Assembly (NCBI GenBank): GCA_963790715.1
Contig: CAWBPN010000011.1
Location: 310,001-374,000 of the forward strand
DNA length: 64,000 nt
Direction: 5' to 3'
DNA from: DCFW01 sp963790715
Lineage (GTDB): Bacteria; Bacteroidota; Bacteroidia; Bacteroidales; Bacteroidaceae
Shown piece by piece: positions 27,199 to 35,332 of this stretch. Positions within the stretch are counted from its first letter, which is position 1. Each line of letters begins with the position of its first letter. The notes below the pieces were generated by a model that worked only from the letters and a program-made list of their open reading frames with translations, was not told the origin of the DNA and made no database searches. A program made the translations under genes and the position numbers.

Positions 27199-28938
27199 CT
27201 AACTGAAATCCAGCCCGAAAGCATCTTTAAGTTGCTCTAAGGCCGGATTTTTTTTGGCCATTCGTGCAAACTTTTCAGGACGTGTAAAGGCTTGATGAGT
27301 GTCATCATCCTTAATAATATCAACAGCAACCGTCAACTGAGAGTTACTTACTTTTCTCTTTAAAAACTTTAATATTGACGGCATCACATCTTTCATATCT
27401 TTCTGAACAATAATATTATTTACCGTCACTGAAAAATCACAAGCCTTTCCTTCTATTTGTTTTACTTGCATAGCAAGCATTCTGCCTGACAACGCACTGT
27501 CTTTTTGCGGCAAACTCTTGGCATACTCACGCCAATACATATTTACGTCGCGTTCGGTTACCGGGCGGTCCTCCGTATCAATGTTCGACGAAGCCGATTG
27601 CTCTTTCACCGTTTCAGTCGGTTTTTCCTGCACCGGATGTTTCAATGAAATGCCGGGAATACTGCTGATAGTGGGTATTTTAAATTTCTTCTCAGGAACG
27701 GAAACACTTATCGTAGGTGCCGCATTAGTAGCATGCGGCTCTGCTGCTTTTGTTTGGTCACCTTGTGGCTTAACATCAGCAGACTTGTTGAATATGGGTT
27801 TTAATGTCTTAGCAGGCTTACGCCTGGAAGCCTCATCGCTATCAGGTTGAGTCAGCTGCGCCAACTCTATCAATGTCACTTCAACCAGGAAACGTTTATT
27901 GTTACTTGAGCGATAATTCAATTGGCATGTATTGCACAGTTTCAGCGCACCAAATAAAAACTTAGGTGAGCATTTTGCAGCCTGTTCTTTATACCGGGCA
28001 CGCAGACTCTCTCCCACTTTCAGCAAAGGCAATGTTGCATCATCCTTGCTGACAAGCAAATCACGCAAATGATTACCTAATCCTTCCATAAAATGCAAAA
28101 CATCAAACCCGCGATTCAACACAGTATTCAAGATAAGCAATGCATCAGGAACTTTACTTGCAAGAAAAGCGTCCGTCAACTTAAAATAATACTCATAATC
28201 AAGTACATTCAAGTCGGCAAGAGTCTGCGTATATGTAACCTTACCCTGCGTAAAGCTAACCACCTGGTCAAAAATAGACAAGGCATCGCGCATTCCTCCG
28301 TTTGCCTTTTGGGCAATTATATTCAATGCTTCAGGCTCGTATTCAATATTTTCGTTCTTGGCTACGTACTCAAGATGCTTAATTGTTTCTTCAACATCCA
28401 TCGGATTAAAGTCGAAAATCTGGCATCTGGACAAGATAGTAGGTAATACTTTTTGCTTTTCAGTTGTCGCTAATATAAATATTACATAAGCAGGTGGCTC
28501 CTCTAATGTTTTAAGGAAAGCATTAAAAGCCTGTTGCGAAAGCATGTGCACCTCATCGATGATGAATACTTTATACTTACCTACCTGAGGTGGTACACGT
28601 GTTTGATCAATCAAAGATCTGATATCTTCAATACCGTTGTTGCTTGCTGCATCCAACTCCTGTATATTTAGCGAACGCTGATCGTTGAAAGCCTTGCACG
28701 ACTCACATTCATCGCACGCATCTCCGTTTTCACGCGGGTGCATGCAATTGATTGTCTTTGCAAAAATACGCGCACAAGTAGTCTTGCCCACTCCACGCGG
28801 ACCGCAAAACAAATAAGCGTGTGCCAACCTACCGGAAGAAATAGCATTCTTTAATGTGGTAGTCAATGAAGACTGACCAACCACAGAATCAAATGTTTGA
28901 GGACGGTATTTGCGAGCTGAAACAATATAATCTCCCAT
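27199..28938 (-). CDS. dnaX: DNA polymerase III subunit gamma/tau
   Basis: A 579-residue clamp-loader ATPase that opens the sliding clamp onto primed DNA. Seen are the N-terminal SARKYRPQTFDSVVGQ, Walker A G46-T53 (GPRGVGKT), the zinc-binding cysteines in NCMHPRENGDACDECESC, the DEVHML Walker B, and sensor 1 (LATTEKQKVLPTILSRCQ). A proline/lysine-rich linker (about 365-450) leads to a tau-like C-terminal domain. No internal slippage site that would make a short gamma form was found in the expected region. An A8 run occurs only near the very end. The start at 28938 gives the conserved N-terminus. Confidence 0.97.
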   Translation of the reverse strand: MGDYIVSARKYRPQTFDSVVGQSSLTTTLKNAISSGRLAHAYLFCGPRGVGKTTCARIFAKTINCMHPRENGDACDECESCKAFNDQRSLNIQELDAASNNGIEDIRSLIDQTRVPPQVGKYKVFIIDEVHMLSQQAFNAFLKTLEEPPAYVIFILATTEKQKVLPTILSRCQIFDFNPMDVEETIKHLEYVAKNENIEYEPEALNIIAQKANGGMRDALSIFDQVVSFTQGKVTYTQTLADLNVLDYEYYFKLTDAFLASKVPDALLILNTVLNRGFDVLHFMEGLGNHLRDLLVSKDDATLPLLKVGESLRARYKEQAAKCSPKFLFGALKLCNTCQLNYRSSNNKRFLVEVTLIELAQLTQPDSDEASRRKPAKTLKPIFNKSADVKPQGDQTKAAEPHATNAAPTISVSVPEKKFKIPTISSIPGISLKHPVQEKPTETVKEQSASSNIDTEDRPVTERDVNMYWREYAKSLPQKDSALSGRMLAMQVKQIEGKACDFSVTVNNIIVQKDMKDVMPSILKFLKRKVSNSQLTVAVDIIKDDDTHQAFTRPEKFARMAKKNPALEQLKDAFGLDFS

Positions 28939-28958
28939 AAATCATTAAAATCTTTGTG

Positions 28959-28966
28959 CAAATGTA
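28959..28966 (-). promoter_or_regulatory. Putative -7 box of dnaX
   Basis: Reverse complement TACATTTG fits TAnnTTTG 20 bases before the dnaX start. The -33 element is not clear. Confidence 0.35.
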
Positions 28967-28984
28967 AACAAAAAACAGCATTTC

Positions 28985-29016
28985 TTGATAATTCCGATTA
29001 ATTAATTGTACCTTTG
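28985..29016 (+). promoter_or_regulatory. Putative promoter of the FtsB-like gene
   Basis: TTG at 28985-28987 and TACCTTTG at 29009-29016 with a 21-base spacer, a good match to the Bacteroidota consensus. It lies 25 bases before ATG 29042 and overlaps the divergent dnaX promoter region. Confidence 0.5.
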
Positions 29017-29041
29017 CTATGAGTAAACATATTTGAAGATT

Positions 29042-29365
29042 ATGAATCAAAAATGGCAAGCTGTCAAAACTTTTGTATGTCGACATAAATATTTAATTAC
29101 GTCGGTATTTTTCATTGCAATCATAGGATTTGTAGGAGAAAGCAGCGTGGTACAAAGAGTGCTCAATCAGGTGAAACTCGTAAAACTTCAGAATGATATA
29201 AAAAAATACCAAACACAATACAACAACGATACCAAAGAACTGGACGAACTTAATCACAATCCTCATTTCATAGAGAAAGTAGCACGTGAAAAATATTTCA
29301 TGAAAGACTCAATGGAAGACATCTACGTCTTTGAAGATGATCAGAAACAAGAAGATAACAATTGA
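29042..29365 (+). CDS. FtsB/DivIC-like septum formation protein
   Basis: A 107-residue bitopic membrane protein. A basic N-terminus is followed by one transmembrane helix (about 18-36, YLITSVFFIAIIGFVGESS), a coiled coil (about 40-75) and the EKVAREKYFMK segment with acidic tail, the usual signature of the DivIC/FtsB family of the divisome FtsQBL complex. The ATG at 29042 is preferred over a TTG three codons earlier. The stop is two bases before the ATG of the next membrane-protein gene, so they form an operon. Confidence 0.85.
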   Translation: MNQKWQAVKTFVCRHKYLITSVFFIAIIGFVGESSVVQRVLNQVKLVKLQNDIKKYQTQYNNDTKELDELNHNPHFIEKVAREKYFMKDSMEDIYVFEDDQKQEDNN

Positions 29366-29367
29366 AA

Positions 29368-29733
29368 ATGATAAAAAAATACTTTCCCGTTATATTCATA
29401 ATCGGCACATTGCTGTTGCTTTGCGGTGCAATGATGTACGCCATAAATTCATTATATTTAATAGCCCCGTATATTTTTACGACAGGCGCTATCATTGTAG
29501 CCGTTTGTCAATATTTCATACCATGTATGAAAACTACAGTTACTCTAAGGCGGCTTCACAGACAACAGCTTCTCGGTGGAGCACTGCTGGTAGTTGCAGG
29601 TATTGTTATGATTGTACACCCGATAGGAAATTATTGGATTTTATGCTTAACAGTGGCTGCAATATTGGAATTATACACGGCATTTCGCATTCCTCAACTC
29701 GAGAAAAAAGAGAAAGAGAAAAAAGATGCATAA
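29368..29733 (+). CDS. Four-helix membrane protein of unknown function
   Basis: A 121-residue protein with four hydrophobic segments (about 5-27, 34-52, 68-85 and 88-106) and a charged Lys/Glu tail (EKKEKEKKDA). It starts at ATG 29368, two bases after the FtsB-like gene stops, and so is translationally close-coupled to it. The small length and the conserved pairing suggest a role linked to envelope or division, but no family motif is recognised and function is unknown. Confidence 0.75.
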   Translation: MIKKYFPVIFIIGTLLLLCGAMMYAINSLYLIAPYIFTTGAIIVAVCQYFIPCMKTTVTLRRLHRQQLLGGALLVVAGIVMIVHPIGNYWILCLTVAAILELYTAFRIPQLEKKEKEKKDA

Positions 29734-29769
29734 ACTTTCTTAAGTACAGAGGTATTTTTCCTTATATTC

Positions 29770-29801
29770 TTTGCGATTCCAAAAAGAAATGTTTTTATTT
29801 G
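29770..29801 (+). promoter_or_regulatory. Putative promoter of the galactose operon
   Basis: TTTG (29770-29773), a 20-base spacer, then TTTATTTG (29794-29801), one mismatch from TAnnTTTG. It lies 36 bases before galM. Confidence 0.4.
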
Positions 29802-29836
29802 CATTTAAAAAATAAATTCTAACATAATAAAAACAT

Positions 29837-30931
29837 ATGAATAGCATAAGTGCAGGAAAGAACCTTTCAGGATTAAAAAGAAAGGACTTTCAGAAAACAA
29901 TAGATGGAAAACAAACAGATCTATTCTTTCTAAAAAATCCTAACGGATTGGAAATTGCAGTAACAAACTACGGATGCGCAACAGTGGCGATAATGGTTCC
30001 GGATAAAAACGGGAAATTTGCCAATGTCATCTTGGGACACGACACTATTGACGGTGTTATCAATAGTCCCGAACCATTTCTCAGCACTACCATAGGGCGA
30101 TATGGAAATAGAATATGCAAAGGTAAATTCACTTTAATAGGAAAAGAATACACACTACCTATCAACAATGCACCTAACTGTTTGCATGGCGGACCGGAAG
30201 GATACCACGCAAAAGTGTGGGACGCTCGCCAAAAAAACGAACATGCTGTAGAGTTCAAACTTACTTCGGAAGACGGCGAAATGGGATTCCCGGGAAAAGT
30301 GGAAATCATGATGACATACACACTGACCGATGCGAATGAATTCATAATCTCATATAAAGCTACAACAAACAAAACAACAATCATCAATCTTACGAATCAC
30401 GGATTTTTCAATTTGGCAGGTATTGCCAACCCATCTCCTACCGTATTAAACAATATTCTGACAATCAATGCAGACTATTTCGTCCCTATTGATGAAACGT
30501 CTATTCCGACAGGTGAAATATTAAAGGTTGCAGACACGCCTTTCGACTTTCGCAAGCCTCATGTTGTTGGCGACCGTATCGACGATAAATCAAATATCCA
30601 AATTAAAAACGGTGCAGGTTACGACCATTGCTTCGTGTTAAACAAAAAAGAACCGGATGAACTGACTTATGCAGTTAAATGCGTAGAACCGTTCAGCCGC
30701 CGCAACATGGAAGTTTACACAACCGAACCCGGTGTACAACTTTATACAGGTAATTGGTTAAACGGTTTCGAAGGTACACACGGAGCTACATATCCTTCAA
30801 GAAGCGCCATTTGTTTCGAGGCACAACGTTTCCCCGATACTCCCAATCGTCCATACTTCCCTTCTTGTATCTTGAATCCGGGAGAAGAGTATAAACAAGT
30901 AACGATTTACAAATTCGGTATAGAAAAATAA
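29837..30931 (+). CDS. galM: Aldose 1-epimerase (galactose mutarotase)
   Basis: A 364-residue cytoplasmic mutarotase interconverting alpha and beta anomers of galactose or glucose. No signal peptide. Family motifs: IGRYGNRICKGKF, NCLHGGPEGYH, NLTNHGFFNL with catalytic H188, and CFEAQRFPDTPN with catalytic E328. Length is typical. It is the first gene of galM-MFS-galK, spaced 34 bases from the transporter, which points to galactose. A separate exported paralogue is at 45874-47013. The two can be told apart by the leader peptide. Confidence 0.93.
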   Translation: MNSISAGKNLSGLKRKDFQKTIDGKQTDLFFLKNPNGLEIAVTNYGCATVAIMVPDKNGKFANVILGHDTIDGVINSPEPFLSTTIGRYGNRICKGKFTLIGKEYTLPINNAPNCLHGGPEGYHAKVWDARQKNEHAVEFKLTSEDGEMGFPGKVEIMMTYTLTDANEFIISYKATTNKTTIINLTNHGFFNLAGIANPSPTVLNNILTINADYFVPIDETSIPTGEILKVADTPFDFRKPHVVGDRIDDKSNIQIKNGAGYDHCFVLNKKEPDELTYAVKCVEPFSRRNMEVYTTEPGVQLYTGNWLNGFEGTHGATYPSRSAICFEAQRFPDTPNRPYFPSCILNPGEEYKQVTIYKFGIEK

Positions 30932-30965
30932 TAATTTAACTAACTCAATTAATACATAAAAAACA

Positions 30966-32300
30966 ATGAATTCAACAAACAAACAAAGTAGTAATATCGT
31001 TGCTATTATTACAATGATGTTCCTTTTTGCAATGATTTCTTTCGTAACTAATCTTGCAGCGCCTATCGGCGTCATTTGGAAAAACCAACCTGGAATAGAA
31101 GGTTCAAATACTCTCGGAATGATGGGTAACATGATGAACTTTCTTGCTTATCTGTTCATGGGTATTCCGGCAGGAAAGTTATTAACCAAAATAGGATATA
31201 AGAAAACGGCCTTGGTAGCTATCGCCGTAGGTTTTGTAGGCGTAGGCGTACAATATCTTTCCGGCATTTTAGGCGTTGGCAGCACATTGGCCGGACTTCC
31301 CGCAAGTTTCTTCGTTTATTTGTTAGGTGCGTTCATCGCAGGTTTCTCGGTATGTATGCTGAATACAGTGGTAAATCCTATGTTGAATACACTTGGCGGC
31401 GGTGGCAAGAAAGGTAATCAGTTGAACTTAATTGGTGGTACATTAAACTCATTATCAGGCACATTAACCCCGATGTTCGTAGGAGCATTAATAGGTACGG
31501 TTACAAAGAACACAGCAATGCATGATGTAAATCCGGTATTGTTCCTGGCAATGGGCGTGTTTGCTGCTGCATTCATTGTATTAATATTCATACCTATTCA
31601 AGATCCTAATGCCGAACAAAAGGCCGGTAAGGAAATTGTTTACGAACATAGTCCATGGTCATTCAGACATTGCGTTCTTGGCGTAATCGGAATTTTCTTG
31701 TATGTAGGTGTCGAAGTCGGAATTCCCGGAACACTTAACTTCTTCTTATCCGATACAGGTGCAAAAGGCGCAGGTTTGGACGTAGCTTCTGCCGCTACCA
31801 TAGGTGGTTTCGTTGCCGGTACGTATTGGTTCTTAATGCTGGTAGGCCGTTTCATCGGCAGCTTTATCGGAGGAAAAGTATCAAGTAAGGTAATGCTTAC
31901 GGTTGCAACATCAGTAGCTATGATATTTATTCTTTGCGCAATGTTCACATCAAAGACAGTGACAACATCAATGCCAATATTCACAGGTAGTTCATTTTCA
32001 ATGACAACAGTACCTCTGAGCGCATTGTTATTGGTTCTCTGCGGACTTTGTACTTCTATCATGTGGAGCGGCATTTTTAATTTGGCTGTTGAAGGTTTAG
32101 GCAAATATACTGAAGCTGCATCAGGCATATTCATGATGATGGTAGTCGGTGGCGGTATACTTCCACTTATTCAAAACAAATTAGCGGATGGCACAAGCTA
32201 CATGGTATCATACATCGTTCCATTTATTGCTTTAGCTTATTTGTTCTACTATGCAATAATCGGCAGCAAGAACGTAAACAAAGATATTCCTGTTGATTAA
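30966..32300 (+). CDS. Sugar MFS transporter (galactose/glucose, FucP/GluP type)
   Basis: A 444-residue inner-membrane protein with about 12 hydrophobic segments, belonging to the FHS (fucose/galactose/glucose:H+ symporter) branch of the major facilitator superfamily. Typical are NLAAPIGVIWKNQPGI, FMGIPAGKLLTKIGYKKTAL (the loop 2-3 MFS motif region) and MLNTVVNPMLNTLGGGGKKGNQLNLIGG. It lies between galM and galK, each 33-35 bases away, so galactose is the likely substrate. Confidence 0.9.
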   Translation: MNSTNKQSSNIVAIITMMFLFAMISFVTNLAAPIGVIWKNQPGIEGSNTLGMMGNMMNFLAYLFMGIPAGKLLTKIGYKKTALVAIAVGFVGVGVQYLSGILGVGSTLAGLPASFFVYLLGAFIAGFSVCMLNTVVNPMLNTLGGGGKKGNQLNLIGGTLNSLSGTLTPMFVGALIGTVTKNTAMHDVNPVLFLAMGVFAAAFIVLIFIPIQDPNAEQKAGKEIVYEHSPWSFRHCVLGVIGIFLYVGVEVGIPGTLNFFLSDTGAKGAGLDVASAATIGGFVAGTYWFLMLVGRFIGSFIGGKVSSKVMLTVATSVAMIFILCAMFTSKTVTTSMPIFTGSSFSMTTVPLSALLLVLCGLCTSIMWSGIFNLAVEGLGKYTEAASGIFMMMVVGGGILPLIQNKLADGTSYMVSYIVPFIALAYLFYYAIIGSKNVNKDIPVD

Positions 32301-32333
32301 CAGCAAATTATTAACAATATAAGATATAATACC

Positions 32334-33485
32334 ATGGATATAGAATCTGTAAGAAGTCGTTTCATCAAACATTTTGATGGAAAAAGAGGATCGGTTTACG
32401 CTTCACCTGGACGCATCAACCTTATTGGTGAGCATACCGATTATAATGGTGGATTTGTATTTCCCGGCGCAGTAGACAAAGGAATAGTAGCAGAAATCAG
32501 ACCTAACGGTACGAAAAAAGTATTAGCATACTCAATTGATTTAAAAGATCGTGTAGAGTTCGGTTTGGAAGAAAGCGACTGCCCAAAAGCGTCATGGGCT
32601 AAATATATTTTCGGCGTTTGCCGCGAAATGATTAAAAGAGGCGTTAAGGTTGAAGGGTTCAACACGGCATTTGCCGGCGACGTGCCTCTGGGTGCAGGAA
32701 TGTCATCATCGGCCGCACTTGAAAGCACATTTGCATTTGCCCTGAATGAACTGTTCAACGGCAACATAGATAAGTTCGAATTGGCTAAAGTAGGCCAGGC
32801 AACAGAACACAATTATGTAGGCGTAAATTGCGGTATAATGGATCAGTTCGCATCCGTATTCGGTAAAGCTGGCAGCCTCATCCGTTTGGATTGCCGTTCA
32901 TTGGAATATAAATATTATCCGTTCAACCCGGTTGGCTACAAATTGGTACTTGTTGATTCAGTAGTTAAGCATGAATTGGCATCTTCGGCATACAACAAGC
33001 GTCGCCAAAGTTGCGAAAACGTGGTTGCTGCAATGAAGAAAAAACATCCTAATGTTGAGTTTCTTCGCGATGCAGACCTTGCCATGCTTGAAGAAGTTAA
33101 GAGTGAAGTAAGTGAAGAAGACTACATGCGTGCAAAATATGTCATTGACGAAATACAACGCGTACTTGACGTTTGCGACGCCCTTGAAAAAGGTGACTAC
33201 GAAACGGTTGGCAAAAAGATGTACGAAACACACGAAGGACTTAGCAAACTCTACGAAGTGAGTTGTGAAGAACTTGACTTTTTAAATGATATAGCCAAGA
33301 AAGACGGCGTAACCGGTTCACGCGTAATGGGTGGCGGTTTCGGTGGTTGCACAATAAATCTTGTAAAGGACGAATTGTACGACAAGTTTATTGCCGATGC
33401 ACAGGAAAGCTACAAAGCCAAATTCAATCGCAGTCCCAAAATATATGATGTAGTCGTAAGCGACGGTTCAAGGAAACTTGCATAA
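32334..33485 (+). CDS. galK: Galactokinase
   Basis: A 383-residue GHMP kinase that phosphorylates alpha-D-galactose at C1. The galactokinase signature GRINLIGEHTDYNGG occupies residues 26-40, the ATP-binding GAGMSSSAALE starts at G120, NCGIMDQFAS contains the catalytic Asp, and the C-terminal SRVMGGGFGGC motif is present. Length is standard. Third gene of galM-MFS-galK, followed by a strong hairpin terminator. No galT or galE lies alongside, so the later Leloir steps are encoded elsewhere. Confidence 0.97.
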   Translation: MDIESVRSRFIKHFDGKRGSVYASPGRINLIGEHTDYNGGFVFPGAVDKGIVAEIRPNGTKKVLAYSIDLKDRVEFGLEESDCPKASWAKYIFGVCREMIKRGVKVEGFNTAFAGDVPLGAGMSSSAALESTFAFALNELFNGNIDKFELAKVGQATEHNYVGVNCGIMDQFASVFGKAGSLIRLDCRSLEYKYYPFNPVGYKLVLVDSVVKHELASSAYNKRRQSCENVVAAMKKKHPNVEFLRDADLAMLEEVKSEVSEEDYMRAKYVIDEIQRVLDVCDALEKGDYETVGKKMYETHEGLSKLYEVSCEELDFLNDIAKKDGVTGSRVMGGGFGGCTINLVKDELYDKFIADAQESYKAKFNRSPKIYDVVVSDGSRKLA

Positions 33486-33512
33486 GATTATCTAATAAAG
33501 ATATTTTCAATT

Positions 33513-33546
33513 AAAAAAGCTGTGTCACAAACGACATGGCTTTTTT
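33513..33546. terminator. Rho-independent terminator after galK, bidirectional
   Basis: Stem AAAAAAGC..GTGTC with GACAT.GCTTTTTT around a 6-base loop, followed by T residues. The flanking A- and T-runs let it serve both galK and the convergent minus-strand gene whose stop is at 33551. Confidence 0.8.
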
Positions 33547-33550
33547 ATTA

Positions 33551-35197
33551 TTACCGCCCTATTTCCTTAACCCGCTTTTCAAACTCATCACGTGACACGA
33601 TTGCCGAATTTTTCACATCTGCACGATAATTATAAATCGTATTAGCTGAATAATGCAGGAATTCAGCTATTTTGGAACTATCTTCAATACCCAAACGTAT
33701 TAATGCGAAGATACGTAGTTTGGTATTTAACAACTCTCCATTTTCAGGATATATCCGTGATTCAGACTTCAACAATTTGTTGAACTCTTCAATAAAATTA
33801 GGGACAATGCAAAGGAATGCATTATCGAAATTATGAAACAAATCCGCAAGGTCTTCTTCTTTCAAATTCTGTATTTTTTCGTTCGACAGGTAATCGGAAA
33901 GTTTACCGATTTTGGTTTTCTTGATTATAGTATTACGGAAGCTTTCAAGTTTATCAATATAAAAAGAACACAGTGACAAGAACCTGCCTATGTATACTTC
34001 TTTTATTTTATTACTGTCAAGCAATTGAGCATTTGTTTTATGCAGCGACTCATTAGTACTTTCAAGCTGATTATTCAATTCATGCAGATTAGTATTGGCA
34101 ATATGTAAATTGTTTCGTGCGGTAGAAAGATGCTTCATCTGAACATATATAAATCCTACTGTAATAATAAGCAAAATAGTAAGCGCGCTTATTATTAACA
34201 AATAGTTTCGCAATCGCGTATTTTGCTTTTCAATCATCATTTGATAGTTATGGTCTATCATCGAGAGTATACTGGAATTCTGCAATTTTCTTAACGGTAC
34301 ATCGTATGCCTGTGCCACATTCCATGAAAAGCGGATATAGCTGTATGAGCGTTTGACATCTCCATCACGTGCAAGTATATTGGCAAGAGTCCATAATGAA
34401 GCCTGGTCTTTAACCGCTTGTTTTATATCGCTTATAGCGGATAAACCAAGCCAATACTTTTCCATTTTACCATTTTTCATTCCGTCATAGTCAACGGATC
34501 GAAAATAGCATACTATGGAATATTCAGGAGTATCATGATTTATTTGCCGCATTTGTAAGGTGTTGTACAGCAACGCCTCGTCATATCGTCCATTTTGGCG
34601 TGCTTCAGTCTCCTTAAAACTTAAATAAAGCTGTGAATTACGAGGAAGAATTTGTAAAAGAGAATCCTGGTAAATTTGAGCTAAATGAGAATAATATCTA
34701 TTTGTATATATATCTTGCGTTTGATGGCTCTCCTCACCATAAACACGATTGCAAGTATTGTAATAATCAACTGTCAATCTTGCATCAAGCGTATGGCGAT
34801 CAATTGTTTTTATAATATTGACAGCTTCCAAATACATACCTGCCGAAGCAAACACATAGGCAAGTTTAAGTCTTGTTTTATTTAACCTATATTCATCATT
34901 ATGCTTTTGAGCCAATATAAGATTTATATTCAAATACTTAGCGATAGAATCGTAACGATATGCCTTATAGACATCAGACAACTTATCATTAAGTAAGAAT
35001 GTTTCTGGGTAATTACCCTTGGCTTTAGTTAGCAGCTTCTTCAAAGTAACTATTTTAGCCTCACGGTATGAGTCATAAATTGTAACATTCTTTATAGCCA
35101 TATCTATTGCACGATATACCGAATCCATATTAATTGCAGATACCGTTGATGATGTGACCATAAAGAAGAAAAATATAAACAACAATCTGTTTTTCAT
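33551..35197 (-). CDS. Membrane-bound TPR/coiled-coil regulator (DUF6377-like)
   Basis: A 548-residue protein with a signal peptide, a helical TPR-like periplasmic region (about 30-320), one transmembrane helix (about 330-352, YLLIISALTILLIITVGFIYV), a coiled coil (about 355-405) and a cytoplasmic C-terminal region ending in LRIFALIRLGIEDSSKIAEFLHYSANTIYNYRADVKNSA, which looks like a LuxR/sigma-like helix-turn-helix. This layout is typical of Bacteroidota one-component regulators with DUF6377. ATG 35197 is chosen because a -7 box (35221-35228) lies just upstream of it and a longer start would precede the promoter. It lies next to the GH3 end of the GH30 locus, which has no HTCS of its own, so it may be that locus's regulator. 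Confidence 0.75.
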   Translation of the reverse strand: MKNRLLFIFFFFMVTSSTVSAINMDSVYRAIDMAIKNVTIYDSYREAKIVTLKKLLTKAKGNYPETFLLNDKLSDVYKAYRYDSIAKYLNINLILAQKHNDEYRLNKTRLKLAYVFASAGMYLEAVNIIKTIDRHTLDARLTVDYYNTCNRVYGEESHQTQDIYTNRYYSHLAQIYQDSLLQILPRNSQLYLSFKETEARQNGRYDEALLYNTLQMRQINHDTPEYSIVCYFRSVDYDGMKNGKMEKYWLGLSAISDIKQAVKDQASLWTLANILARDGDVKRSYSYIRFSWNVAQAYDVPLRKLQNSSILSMIDHNYQMMIEKQNTRLRNYLLIISALTILLIITVGFIYVQMKHLSTARNNLHIANTNLHELNNQLESTNESLHKTNAQLLDSNKIKEVYIGRFLSLCSFYIDKLESFRNTIIKKTKIGKLSDYLSNEKIQNLKEEDLADLFHNFDNAFLCIVPNFIEEFNKLLKSESRIYPENGELLNTKLRIFALIRLGIEDSSKIAEFLHYSANTIYNYRADVKNSAIVSRDEFEKRVKEIGR

Positions 35198-35220
35198 GTT
35201 TGTGCTTTTAGCATTATGTA

Positions 35221-35228
35221 CAAAGATA
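35221..35228 (-). promoter_or_regulatory. Putative -7 box of the DUF6377-like gene
   Basis: Reverse complement TATCTTTG matches TAnnTTTG 23 bases before ATG 35197. It suggests a promoter separate from the upstream GH3 operon. Confidence 0.4.
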
Positions 35229-35332
35229 CTTAAATAGCACAATTAATTGAAAAATATCCGTTACATATTTCTAAAATATTACTCGTGAATTTACTAGCCT
35301 ACAGCAACAACCGCCACACTTCCAATTTCACA

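Noticed and set aside
27240..27262. A8 run in dnaX as a programmed frameshift site
   Set aside because: It lies close to the C-terminal end of the gene, so slippage there would not make a gamma-type product.
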